Assembly: GCA_000798955.1 (NCBI GenBank)
Contig: JTLC01000003.1
Coordinates: 1-41,527 of the forward strand
DNA length: 41,527 nucleotides
DNA from: Firmicutes bacterium ZOR0006
GTDB lineage: Bacteria; Bacillota_I; Bacilli_A; Culicoidibacterales; ZOR0006
Reading direction: 5' to 3'
A program made the translations under genes and the position numbers. Numbering within the stretch: the stretch's first letter is position 1; every line of letters starts with the position of its first letter. The notes below the pieces were generated by a model. It saw only the letters and a program-made list of their open reading frames with translations, was not told the origin of the DNA and did not search any database. Below, one piece after another: positions 1 to 7,793 of this stretch.

Positions 1-33
1 TACTATTTTCATACGTAAAAAGGAAAAATAGTA
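1..33 (+). terminator. Hairpin at window edge, probably the end of a truncated repeat unit
   Basis: TACTATTTT (1-9) pairs perfectly with AAAATAGTA (25-33). No T-run follows, so termination is uncertain. Its position just upstream of the repeat unit at 63-192 suggests it is the third hairpin of a preceding unit that lies mostly outside the window. That assignment is inference. Confidence 0.4.
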
Positions 34-62
34 CTGATGAGCTTGGCGAAGAAGTTGTAGGT

Positions 63-192
63 GGAGGCACGTTTCAAAAAAGAGTGATCGACTGCGTTAC
101 TATCACAGAGTAATAAAGGATAGTAGCAAATCGGCAGGTGACATAATAATTACAAAACGAGATGTCGGGAATATCCCAACATCTCGTTTTTG
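63..192 (+). repeat. Structured intergenic repeat unit (left-edge copy)
   Basis: This unit carries the family motifs GGAGGCACGTTTC (63-75) and AGAGTG (81-86). A hairpin follows with ACTATC pairing to GATAGT, enclosed by CTGC pairing with GCAG, and then a strong terminator hairpin. The same order of motifs and helices, with different helix sequences, recurs at 14556-14935, 28890-29632 and 41448-41527. It is non-coding as far as I can see. It also insulates the downstream esterase gene from upstream transcription, since a promoter lies immediately after its terminator. Confidence 0.8.
154..192 (+). terminator. Intrinsic terminator closing the left-edge repeat unit
   Basis: AAAACGAGATGT pairs with ACATCTCGTTTT, and an inner GGGA/TCCC helix caps the stem. 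The 3' arm runs into TTTTTG. This is a very stable stem. Confidence 0.8.
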
Positions 193-201
193 TGCTATAA
201 T
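193..201 (+). promoter_or_regulatory. Extended -10 promoter for the esterase/NUDIX pair
   Basis: TGC-TATAAT lies directly after the terminator. I see no good -35 at the expected distance, so the TGn element would have to compensate. Transcription would begin near 208, leaving a short leader before the GTG start at 233. Confidence 0.55.
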
Positions 202-232
202 AGAAAAAATTATGTCGACGAGAGGTGACTGC

Positions 233-1228
233 GTGAACTATCCAATCAATAAAGCACTCAAAAAGTATCGATATCTACCGTTCCCTTTTTCACCGCTAGC
301 ATTGCATATTATGAATAAGTTACTTGTACAAGCGCAAAAAATGGTGCCGTGCCCAGACGATTTGATTGAAGAACAGATTCTGATTCCATGTAAAGATGGG
401 AACGAAACAATTTCCGCAAGTTTGATCAAATCTCAACAAATTAGTGAACCACAGCCAGCCCTTATTTATTTTCACGGAGGTGGATTTGTACTTGAAAGTG
501 CTAATTTGCAAAAAAAGTTAGCGTATGAATACGCAAAAGCAATCGCTGGTACTGTCTTATTTGTCCATTATCGATTTGCACCAAAACATCCATATCCAGC
601 TGGATTAGAAGATGCTTACCGAGCAAGTGAGTGGTTTGTAGAACATGCTACTGATTTAGGTATTGATCGAAGTCGGATTATGATTGGTGGGGATAGTGCT
701 GGAGCAAATTTAGCAGTGGCAACACTACTGAAATATCAAGATGCTTCTAAAGCACCATTCACCTTTCAATTCCTAATTTATCCTGTTTTGGATGCAAGGC
801 AACAAACTGATTCAATGCATCAGTTCGACACAACACCATTATGGAATAGTAAACGTAATCAAAAAATGTGGCAAGTTTATTTGGACAATAAAAAAGATGA
901 ACATGTGCGAAAATATTTTTCGCCGATAGAGGCCAATGATTTTCACCAATTGCCACCGGCTTATATTGAAGTGACTGAATTTGATTGCTTGCGTGATGAG
1001 GGAATAGCATATGCAGGAGCGCTTACACATGCTCAGGTTCTAGTCATACTCGAAGAGGTGAAAGGAGCAGTCCATGGTTTTGAAGTTGCCTGGAGCGAGC
1101 CATTTGTTCAACAACAAATTCAAAAACGGTGTCAAATACTTCAACAAGCACTACAGCGGCAAAATGAAAGGAAATCGAATCAGAATGGAACCATTATATC
1201 AACAGATTATTCGCTATCAACCAATTGA
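233..1228 (+). CDS. Alpha/beta hydrolase, hormone-sensitive-lipase-type esterase
   Basis: A predicted cytoplasmic carboxylesterase of the HSL (alpha/beta-hydrolase fold 3) family, about 331 residues, which is normal for the family. Visible signatures are the oxyanion-hole motif HGGGF, the nucleophile elbow GDSAG, an acid residue in the EFDCLRDEG stretch and the catalytic-triad histidine in GAVHGFEV. I chose GTG at 233 rather than the in-frame ATG at 212 because GAGAGGTGA at 220-228 is well placed for 233, while 212 sits almost at the predicted transcription start. The 3' end overlaps the next gene by 44 bases, suggesting co-transcription. The substrate cannot be told from sequence; short-chain acyl esters are typical for the family. 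Confidence 0.85.
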   Translation: MNYPINKALKKYRYLPFPFSPLALHIMNKLLVQAQKMVPCPDDLIEEQILIPCKDGNETISASLIKSQQISEPQPALIYFHGGGFVLESANLQKKLAYEYAKAIAGTVLFVHYRFAPKHPYPAGLEDAYRASEWFVEHATDLGIDRSRIMIGGDSAGANLAVATLLKYQDASKAPFTFQFLIYPVLDARQQTDSMHQFDTTPLWNSKRNQKMWQVYLDNKKDEHVRKYFSPIEANDFHQLPPAYIEVTEFDCLRDEGIAYAGALTHAQVLVILEEVKGAVHGFEVAWSEPFVQQQIQKRCQILQQALQRQNERKSNQNGTIISTDYSLSTN

Positions 1229-1751
1229 CGAACAAGAGGTGTGTGATCAACAAATTATTTTACAGTACCTTGCTGACGAGGGTGAAAAAGTATTATATCG
1301 TGAGCAACTCCAAGCACACATTACTGCATCGGCATGGATTACAAATCATCGGCATGACAAAGTACTAATGATTTATCATAATTTATATAATTCTTGGGCA
1401 TGGACAGGTGGGCATGCAGATGGTAACGGTGATCTACTCACAGTTGCGATGAAAGAAGCCTGTGAAGAAACAGGCTTAACACAAGTAAAACCATTGGAGC
1501 CGACGATTTTTTCGTTGGAAGTGCTGGCAGTGAACCATCATTACAAAAAAGGAAAATTCGTTCCTGCACATGTCCATTTGAATGTAACATACCTATTAGA
1601 AGCTGACGAGCGTGAAGGGCTCAAAATTGCTCCAGACGAAAATAGTAATGTCGCTTGGATGACACTTACACAAGCCGTGTCAGCATCGAGCGAACCTTGC
1701 ATGCAACTCATTTACGAAAAATTAAATAGGAAGCTTCAAGCTCTAAAGTAA
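1185..1751 (+). CDS. NUDIX hydrolase
   Basis: A protein of about 188 residues with a NUDIX box in the form GGHADGNGD...AMKEACEETGL. The REUXEEXGU half is clearly represented by KEACEETGL, which supplies metal-binding glutamates. The spacing around the first glycine is the GGHxDG variant seen in many phosphohydrolase-like NUDIX proteins. Family members hydrolyse nucleoside diphosphate-X compounds; this substrate is unknown. The start at 1185 is preferred because AAAGGAAA lies about 10 bases upstream; a longer reading from 1074 would lie deep inside the esterase gene. It overlaps the esterase by 44 bases in another frame. A strong terminator follows. Confidence 0.8.
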   Translation: MEPLYQQIIRYQPIDEQEVCDQQIILQYLADEGEKVLYREQLQAHITASAWITNHRHDKVLMIYHNLYNSWAWTGGHADGNGDLLTVAMKEACEETGLTQVKPLEPTIFSLEVLAVNHHYKKGKFVPAHVHLNVTYLLEADEREGLKIAPDENSNVAWMTLTQAVSASSEPCMQLIYEKLNRKLQALK

Positions 1752-1752
1752 C

Positions 1753-1787
1753 AAAAAATCGAAACTACCCGTTAGTTTCGATTTTTT
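1753..1787. terminator. Bidirectional intrinsic terminator between converging genes
   Basis: AAAAAATCGAAACTA pairs perfectly with TAGTTTCGATTTTTT around a short loop. The A-run and T-run let it serve both the NUDIX gene and the opposing acetyltransferase gene. Confidence 0.9.
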
Positions 1788-1790
1788 GTT

Positions 1791-2906
1791 TTAAACATTA
1801 TCGCTAGGAGAAATAAATAATGGTAAAGGTGCCCATGATCGAAGCAATGGGTGTTCAATTTGTACGGCTTCTGGTGAAAATAAGAGACGAGTCGCCTCAC
1901 ATTGCGTCAAATGGACTTCAGCAGTAGCTGTAGGTGAAACCGTCACGACTCCTTGGGCAATTTCAATTGCTACTGGCGTATCATTTCCAATTTGAATAGT
2001 GACACGACCAGACAAAAGTGGTGTTTTCGCAGCTTTTGCTTGTAAGGTTGCTTGGATGACACGCGGGAAGTTGAGAATAGCAAAATTCGTATTTGTTGTA
2101 ATTTGTAACTTTTCGCAGGCAGTAGTGAGGGCTTGAAATGAGCCATCATCAGATGGTCCCTGTGTCACTTCTAATGTCGATAATTGATAATGCTGTGACC
2201 AAGCGTAATAGATTGCGAGCAAATTTTGATTATCCAGGAGATAGCATTCACAAATGCTTGTTTTCTCAGGATTACTGATGCAGTAGCCGAGCCAATTATT
2301 GTGTTCGTCGAAAATCCAAGTCAATTGATTTTGCCAAGTTTGGCTGATTTCCCAAAATGTTTGTTGGGTTCGATTTAAGGCGAAATCATGTTGATTATAT
2401 AACTGAAGTGCTTGTGCAAAAAAATGATCGTCTTTAGTAGCTAGACGAAATGATCCTTGAAAAAGTGGTTCCTGTGCATGACGAGCATTATCGATAGTAA
2501 GCTGAAATGAATAAGTCGTGCCACTCGGAGTAAAGCCCCAAGGTTCGTAACGTTGTCGTTGACCACCTAAAAATGCCACATCGATAGCAAGTTTTTGTAA
2601 TTCGGGCATTAGATAATCAAATAATTGGCTCATATAACCACGGTGGCGAGCATCAGGATGGACACAAACTGTACCGATACCGACACAATGTAAGTCCTGA
2701 TTTCCGATAGAGAAAGTGAGTGGAAAAGCCCCGAGTAAGGCATTGATAGCGTTGTCGTTTTCTAAGAGTAAATGGTGCTGGGCATACTCAGGATGCTGCT
2801 GATAAAGTTTTGGCAAGAGTGTTGGGAAATCTTCCCCAAACACTGTATTTGCAAAGTGAATAATTGAATGGTAGTCGGCAAAAGTTGCTGTCCGGATATT
2901 TTTCAT
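1791..2906 (-). CDS. GNAT acetyltransferase of the Eis type with C-terminal SCP2-like domain
   Basis: A 371-residue protein. The N-terminal GNAT domain has the acetyl-CoA loop VCVHPDARHRGYMSQLF (about residues 80-97) and the GFTPSG region typical of Eis-like enzymes. The middle resembles a second, degenerate GNAT fold. The C-terminal 100 residues, with a GRVTIQIGN-like strand and VTVSPTATAEV, resemble the sterol-carrier-like domain found in this group. Enhanced intracellular survival (Eis) relatives acetylate amines, including aminoglycosides in some species; the substrate here is unknown. GAGGGG precedes the ATG on the minus strand. It is a single-gene unit with its own promoter, facing the NUDIX gene across a shared terminator. 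Confidence 0.82.
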   Translation of the reverse strand: MKNIRTATFADYHSIIHFANTVFGEDFPTLLPKLYQQHPEYAQHHLLLENDNAINALLGAFPLTFSIGNQDLHCVGIGTVCVHPDARHRGYMSQLFDYLMPELQKLAIDVAFLGGQRQRYEPWGFTPSGTTYSFQLTIDNARHAQEPLFQGSFRLATKDDHFFAQALQLYNQHDFALNRTQQTFWEISQTWQNQLTWIFDEHNNWLGYCISNPEKTSICECYLLDNQNLLAIYYAWSQHYQLSTLEVTQGPSDDGSFQALTTACEKLQITTNTNFAILNFPRVIQATLQAKAAKTPLLSGRVTIQIGNDTPVAIEIAQGVVTVSPTATAEVHLTQCEATRLLFSPEAVQIEHPLLRSWAPLPLFISPSDNV

Positions 2907-2945
2907 AGTAAACCCCTCATCGAAGATAATAGTATTCGTACTTGT

Positions 2946-2973
2946 ATCATAGCATAGTCAGAGTATACTGCAA
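2946..2973 (-). promoter_or_regulatory. Promoter for the Eis-like gene
   Basis: Read on the minus strand: TTGCAG, 16 bases, TATGAT, with TGC immediately before the -10 (extended -10). The distance to the start codon is about 40 bases. Confidence 0.6.
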
Positions 2974-3023
2974 AGTAAAGAAAAGCAACTGTACCTCAAG
3001 GAGGAGCAGCCGCTAAAAGGGAG

Positions 3024-3659
3024 TTATTTTGGCGATTTAAATTCTGGATTGACAAAAATAGTAAAAAAAGTCAGTCCGATTAAAGCAATGATAAAAATGA
3101 ATTCTAAGAAATTGAAAAAATATTGATTATAGATAGTAATGCCGAAAATTCCAGTCGCAATCAATAATGTTAGCTGATTACTGATAAATACTAAGAAAAT
3201 ACCAACTGTACTGGCAATTGCTGCGATTTTGTGGTGATTTAAAGCAAAGAGTGCCAGGATGATTGTCGCAACTGTAAAACTGAAAGTAAGAGTCGTTCCA
3301 ATGATGCGAGCATAAATACCTTGAATCCAAAGTTCATCAAGATTATCAGTTGGTGCCCAACGCGAAACTTGAAAGAACTCTTTACTGATGTTCTCAGGTG
3401 TCGCAGCTGCTGCCTCTTGTTTCAACTTATCAAGTTCTTCCGCTGAAATATTTGGATTATTTTCTTTAGCTGACTCATAATTTTGATTACGATAATAGCG
3501 CTCACGTTCAATCACAAAACTAGGGTTTTCATTCGTGACAAAAGTTCGGACACTTTCTTGATAACTTGTAAAATTAAGAACACCATAAACAATAGCGACT
3601 AAAATTACAACAATAAACATTGTCCGGTACAGACCGAGGTATGGATGAATGCGTTTCAT
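3024..3659 (-). CDS. Membrane protein of unknown function, paralogue 4 of a four-gene operon
   Basis: 211 residues. It starts with a short basic segment and YRTMFIVV, followed by the first membrane helix, then a polar loop of about 80 residues rich in Asn, Glu and Lys, then three further helices. The loop ends in APTDNLDELW just before helix 2, and the neighbouring gene's product carries APTDNLDVLW at the same place. FNFLEFIFII near helix 4 also recurs in the neighbours. This is the last gene of the operon; its ATG overlaps the TGA stop of the gene before it (ATGA), implying translational coupling. I do not recognise the family and assign no function. Confidence 0.75.
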   Translation of the reverse strand: MKRIHPYLGLYRTMFIVVILVAIVYGVLNFTSYQESVRTFVTNENPSFVIERERYYRNQNYESAKENNPNISAEELDKLKQEAAAATPENISKEFFQVSRWAPTDNLDELWIQGIYARIIGTTLTFSFTVATIILALFALNHHKIAAIASTVGIFLVFISNQLTLLIATGIFGITIYNQYFFNFLEFIFIIALIGLTFFTIFVNPEFKSPK

Positions 3660-4264
3660 AGTTGCTCACCACTTTCGTGAAGTGTCAGCTCACTCTCACC
3701 GCTCGGTGTTTCTTTACGTATTGACTGACGATACACTTGTCGAATTGTAAAAATACACATTGCTAGGAGTGAGAGGAGAATAATAATTTCTAAAATATTG
3801 AAAATATAGACATTATAGCGATCAAATCCATATATACCTAAACGGAAAAAAGAAAAAATTTCATCAGAGAGGTAGGCTAAGGGTAAAGTGATGACAGCAA
3901 GAATAGCAAAGATTTTTTTACCCGTAATAGCGAAAACGCCAAAAATTGTTGTCACTAAGGCTAGCAGAAATGTCACAGTACCTTGAGCAATTTGAATATA
4001 GAGACCAGTTTCCCAAAGGACATCAAGATTATCAGTTGGTGCGAGGGGTGAAAGGCGATAGCCATACTCATACTCAAAGTAAGGACTTATTTCTGGTCGT
4101 GACACATCAGAAATAGTTTTGCCTTCAGTAACATATTTTGATGGTGGTGATCCGGATAATAATTGGTTTTGTGCATCCATATAGGCGGTAAAGCCAAAGG
4201 CTAAGTAAAATAAGGCAACAGTTGTGAGAATAATAAACATCGCGCGATATAAAATTTTATACAT
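3656..4264 (-). CDS. Membrane protein of unknown function, paralogue 3 of a four-gene operon
   Basis: 202 residues with four predicted membrane helices. It begins MYKILYRAMFII, matching the N-terminal YRTMFIV of two sister proteins. A polar loop of about 65 residues between helices 1 and 2 ends in LAPTDNLDVLW, the motif shared with the downstream gene. The C-terminal tail after the last helix is charged (RQSIRKETPSGESE) and probably cytoplasmic. It lies 15 bases after the end of the upstream gene and overlaps the downstream gene by four bases. Function unknown. The shared motif suggests that this product and the downstream one interact or act as a heteromer, which is inference. Confidence 0.75.
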   Translation of the reverse strand: MYKILYRAMFIILTTVALFYLAFGFTAYMDAQNQLLSGSPPSKYVTEGKTISDVSRPEISPYFEYEYGYRLSPLAPTDNLDVLWETGLYIQIAQGTVTFLLALVTTIFGVFAITGKKIFAILAVITLPLAYLSDEIFSFFRLGIYGFDRYNVYIFNILEIIILLSLLAMCIFTIRQVYRQSIRKETPSGESELTLHESGEQL

Positions 4265-4279
4265 ACAATCACGACCTTC

Positions 4280-4702
4280 CTAATTTTTAGGATATAGATA
4301 CCAGTAAATTGTGAAACTTGTTAATAGGGCAACTGTTACAATTCCAATAGCAAGTAAAGGGTTAAAAAAATAAATTTCTGTCGGCTGATGGAGGTCGTTG
4401 CTATAGATGAGAAAATTCATGGCTTCATGGCTTCCATAGGTAATTAAGAGCAAGCCAACAGTGAGCATTGCTGCTAATTCCTTTTTGATGAGTGCAAACA
4501 TCGCGAGAATAAGTGTTGCTAAGGCAGCACTGAAGGGCAGAAAAGCTCGTAGAAAATAAAATAATTTGAAAAGTTGTGAACTAGCATAATATGTTGAACC
4601 CGTTTGCCACTGTATATAGTGAAGCAAACTGAGTCCAAGATAGATACTAGCAATCACAATCGTCACAATAAACATTGTTCGATATAGACCTTTATAAATC
4701 AT
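4280..4702 (-). CDS. Membrane protein of unknown function, paralogue 2 of a four-gene operon
   Basis: 140 residues from the ATG at 4702 (read leftward), chosen because AGAGGTG lies at proper distance upstream; a longer reading adds 18 residues without a good ribosome binding site. It begins MIYKGLYRTMFIV, like its sister proteins, and has four predicted helices. The loop between helices 1 and 2 is short and lacks the APTDNLD motif. FNPLLAIGIV near the last helix aligns with FNFLEFIFII and FNILEIIILL of the sisters. It is separated by 23 bases from the upstream gene. No recognised family. Confidence 0.72.
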   Translation of the reverse strand: MIYKGLYRTMFIVTIVIASIYLGLSLLHYIQWQTGSTYYASSQLFKLFYFLRAFLPFSAALATLILAMFALIKKELAAMLTVGLLLITYGSHEAMNFLIYSNDLHQPTEIYFFNPLLAIGIVTVALLTSFTIYWYLYPKN

Positions 4703-4725
4703 AAAAACACCTCTACTAGTGAAGT

Positions 4726-5145
4726 TTATTGCTGCGAAAACTTGGGAATGAGCCAAAGGGCAGCCATTTCTATTACCATGATTAAGCCAAAGTATAAAAA
4801 GTTAAAATTATAAAATGGTTCCGCAAGCGTTCCTTGATACATTTGCATGAGGAATAACATTTCACGAGAAAGATACATCAAAGCAAAGCACAAGACGCTA
4901 GCATAGGCAATCGGTGAAAAGAACATCAGAGATAGCAAGCTGAAAATAAGCGTAAGCAAGGCAAAGATGCTAGGGATAGTAAGTCGTAATGCTAAAAAAA
5001 TATCAGTGCTGAAACTAGTGAATACTGCTTGTATGCCATTTTGGAACCAAAGTTGATAGAGCTCAAGTCCAGCAACAAATAAGTAGCCAATACTGAAGAG
5101 AATAAAAAGACTAACTGTTAGGAAATAGAATTTTTTTTCTTGCAT
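4726..5145 (-). CDS. Membrane protein of unknown function, paralogue 1 of a four-gene operon
   Basis: 139 residues from the ATG at 5145 (read leftward), with GAGGGGAAA as ribosome binding site; the 23 extra upstream codons would overlap the predicted -10 and transcription start. Four hydrophobic helices. It is the most divergent of the set: it begins MQEKKFYFLTVSLF, but keeps FNFLYFGLIM in the last helix region and GLELYQLWFQNG after helix 1, reminiscent of the LW..G segment of the larger sisters. It is the promoter-proximal gene of the operon. Function unknown. Confidence 0.7.
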   Translation of the reverse strand: MQEKKFYFLTVSLFILFSIGYLFVAGLELYQLWFQNGIQAVFTSFSTDIFLALRLTIPSIFALLTLIFSLLSLMFFSPIAYASVLCFALMYLSREMLFLMQMYQGTLAEPFYNFNFLYFGLIMVIEMAALWLIPKFSQQ

Positions 5146-5182
5146 AATTTCCCCTCGCTTTCGATTGGTGAATGTGTTACTG

Positions 5183-5210
5183 ATTATAGCATCTTCAAGA
5201 AAATATGAAA
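5183..5210 (-). promoter_or_regulatory. Promoter of the four-gene membrane operon
   Basis: On the minus strand: TTTCAT, 16 bases, TATAAT, preceded by TGC (extended -10). The -35 is weak and the -10 is perfect. The first start codon lies about 35 bases downstream. Confidence 0.6.
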
Positions 5211-5315
5211 TCATTTTCAGATTGGAATGACCTTTTTTTTATGTGAAAAATAAAGAGGAGTAAGTGAAAGTGAGACATAAGATATAGGAGAATCTCACAC
5301 TCATAAGCATGTTTT

Positions 5316-5346
5316 TTGTCATTAAGACCAAAAAACATGTTATAAT
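5316..5346 (+). promoter_or_regulatory. Promoter for topB
   Basis: TATAAT at 5341-5346 has TGT directly before it (extended -10). TTGTCA at 5316-5321 is a possible -35, but the 19-base spacing is long. The start codon is 35 bases downstream of the -10. Confidence 0.55.
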
Positions 5347-5380
5347 AAAAAAAATAAAAAGAGAAAGGACAGGCATATCG

Positions 5381-7738
5381 ATGGCAATTGTTTATTTTTG
5401 TGAAAAACCAAGTCAAGCACAGGCGTTGGCGACTGCTTTAAGCCAAAAGGCAACTAAAAAAGAAGGATATTATGATGGCAATGATGGAAAATTATATACA
5501 TATGCCTATGGACATTTAACGACACTCGTTGCCCCCGAGGTGATTCATCCGGACTTTAGTTGGAAAGGTGATTTGACGCAATTTCCTTTTTTAGTAGCGG
5601 ATATTCCTCTAGAACTGAGTAAACAAAAAGGAGTAGCAGCTCAATTCAAAGTCATTAAAAGTCTATTTCAACAAGCAAGTCGAATTGTTGTTGCTACCGA
5701 TGCCGGGCGCGAAGGTGAACATATTTTCCGGACAGTCTATCAGCTAGCACGATGTCAAAAACCATTTACGCGTTTATGGTTACAAGATATGACGGAGTCG
5801 GGAATTCGTCAAGCTGATGCACAAGCACGACCGGGTAGTGATTACAACGGTTTAGCATTGGCGGGGAAATTACGTGCAGAAGCTGATTGGTTAGTAGGTA
5901 TGAACGCAACTATTTTTGCTGCAAGAACATTACAAGCACGAATTTCATTAGGAAGAGTACAAACGCCAACTTTAAAAATGTTAGTGCAACGTCACTTAGA
6001 AATTCTCAACTTTCATTCGCGAACATATTACAATTTAATTGCACCAACAACGATTGAGAAAGTAAATTTTGAGTTACAACGCGATAAACAGACAGTTGAG
6101 TTCACAAAAGAAGAAGCGGAAGCATTGCGTGATCTGTTGCAGCCCGTACCAATTACGAATTGGCACATCAGCCAACAACTTCAACAAGAAGCACCACCCA
6201 AATTATTTGATTTGACAGAATTACAAAAAATTGCGAATAAGCAACTAAACTTAACAGCAAGCGATACTTTGGCAATTGCCCAAAATTTATATGAGAAAAA
6301 ATTCATTACCTATCCAAGAACAAGCTCGCAGTATTTAGCGAGTAGTGAAGGGTTGTTGACACGAGTTGAAGCACTTGGTGGTAATGAGATTATCACGCAA
6401 GGCTATACTATTCATCCATTTTATATTAATCCCAAAAAGGTGACTGATCATGAGGCGTTAATTCCAACCGGAAAAGTTCCGAATTCATTGCCAGCACGAG
6501 AACAGCAAGTTTTTGATTTGATTCGAACACGCTTTTTTGCGGCGTTTTATCCATATGCAAAAAAACAAAAGGTTACAGCGCAATTTCAAAAAAACGAAGA
6601 GCTATTTATTGCTAATCAAACGGTCATTCAAGAACTTGGCTGGCTTAAGCTATATGGTAAAACGGAAGAGGTAAGTGAATTACTGACATATCAACCAGAA
6701 AATGTGCAACCATTGGCCATAAAAGAAGTCGTGACACAACCGAAAAAACCATACAATGACAGCAGTTTACTAGCAGATATGAAAAATGCTGCTAAATTTA
6801 TTAATGATGATGTGACATTAGCAAAAATTTTGAAAACAACAGATGCTCAAGGTATTGGGACACCAGCAACACGTGCGGCAATTATTGAGGCCTTAATTAA
6901 ACGGGAATTAATCATGCGCCAAGGCAAACAGCTACATCCGACAGTAAAAGGTATTGAGCTGATTCAAGCCTTACCAGAAGATTTTGCCCTGTGTTCACCG
7001 AAAATGACAGCAGTTTGGGAGACACTGCTAGCTGAAGTTGAAGCGCAAACATTGTCAGCTGACGCCTTTTATGAGCAACTGTATGAAGGGATTCGCAGTT
7101 TAATTGTCGAATTAAAACCGCTCTTGCCGTTAACGAGTACGGATCATTCGCAAGGTAGTGGCAAGCAAAAAAAAGGTAAAACAGATAGAAGTAACAGTAT
7201 GCTGTGTCAATGCCCAAAATGTGGCCAACCAATCTATGAAAATGAAAAATCTTTTTCTTGCTCGGGCTACCAATCAGGTTGTAAAGTGACAATTTGGAAA
7301 AATGGACTTGAAAAATTAGGCAAAAAAACAATTACGAAAACAGAAGCGAAGCAACTCCTGCAAATGAAGCATCCGAAAGTGAAACTGAAGAGTAAAGCTG
7401 GAAAAGCCTATGAAGCGTATGCTGGTTGGAATCCAGAAAATAATTGGATTACGATTCAGTTTGATCAACATGCTTTTCCACAAGCACAACAACAAAAACA
7501 AAAACAAGGAACACAACCAAAACAACATACACCAGTGAAACAAACACCACCAACAAGAGTGGTAGCAGTACCTCAAGAACAGCGAAACTTGCAAGCAGAG
7601 ACACCGAGTCTTGCACCGCAGACGGCACCAAAAGTTAGGCAAGCACCACCGTTAGGAGTTGAAGTCGATTTTGGTTGGGGAGCAATACCAGATTTTAGTG
7701 ATATTCCTTTACCCCCGCCACCTCCTGAAGAAGAATAA
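5381..7738 (+). CDS. topB: DNA topoisomerase III (type IA)
   Basis: 785 residues from ATG 5381, with AAAGGA upstream; extra codons from 5309 would include the promoter. The TOPRIM domain shows CEKPSQA with Glu8, and TDAGREGEH with the metal-binding acidic cluster starting at Asp107. SLGRVQTPTL and the active-site motif FITYPRTSS with Tyr311 follow; the usual sequence here is YPRTDS, so one Asp is replaced by Ser. A C-terminal zinc-ribbon-like segment (CQCPKCG...CSGYQSGC) precedes a low-complexity tail of about 80 residues rich in Gln, Pro and Lys, ending in PLPPPPPEEE. The enzyme relaxes and decatenates single-stranded-containing DNA. It is monocistronic. Mobile elements also carry topB, but nothing else here points to one. 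Confidence 0.93.
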   Translation: MAIVYFCEKPSQAQALATALSQKATKKEGYYDGNDGKLYTYAYGHLTTLVAPEVIHPDFSWKGDLTQFPFLVADIPLELSKQKGVAAQFKVIKSLFQQASRIVVATDAGREGEHIFRTVYQLARCQKPFTRLWLQDMTESGIRQADAQARPGSDYNGLALAGKLRAEADWLVGMNATIFAARTLQARISLGRVQTPTLKMLVQRHLEILNFHSRTYYNLIAPTTIEKVNFELQRDKQTVEFTKEEAEALRDLLQPVPITNWHISQQLQQEAPPKLFDLTELQKIANKQLNLTASDTLAIAQNLYEKKFITYPRTSSQYLASSEGLLTRVEALGGNEIITQGYTIHPFYINPKKVTDHEALIPTGKVPNSLPAREQQVFDLIRTRFFAAFYPYAKKQKVTAQFQKNEELFIANQTVIQELGWLKLYGKTEEVSELLTYQPENVQPLAIKEVVTQPKKPYNDSSLLADMKNAAKFINDDVTLAKILKTTDAQGIGTPATRAAIIEALIKRELIMRQGKQLHPTVKGIELIQALPEDFALCSPKMTAVWETLLAEVEAQTLSADAFYEQLYEGIRSLIVELKPLLPLTSTDHSQGSGKQKKGKTDRSNSMLCQCPKCGQPIYENEKSFSCSGYQSGCKVTIWKNGLEKLGKKTITKTEAKQLLQMKHPKVKLKSKAGKAYEAYAGWNPENNWITIQFDQHAFPQAQQQKQKQGTQPKQHTPVKQTPPTRVVAVPQEQRNLQAETPSLAPQTAPKVRQAPPLGVEVDFGWGAIPDFSDIPLPPPPPEEE

Positions 7739-7740
7739 CA

Positions 7741-7784
7741 AAAAAAGTTGCCCAATCTGAATACCAGATTAGGGCAACTTTTTT
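7741..7784. terminator. Bidirectional terminator between topB and the FUSC gene
   Basis: AAAAAAGTTGCCC...AATCTG pairs with CAGATT...GGGCAACTTTTTT, with one bulged base, and is flanked by A- and T-runs. It serves both converging genes. Confidence 0.9.
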
Positions 7785-7793
7785 TTGAAGTGA

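Noticed and set aside
5381-7738. topB as a marker of an integrated conjugative element
   Set aside because: No relaxase, integrase, conjugation genes or attachment-site repeats flank it, and a chromosomal topB is normal in Bacilli.
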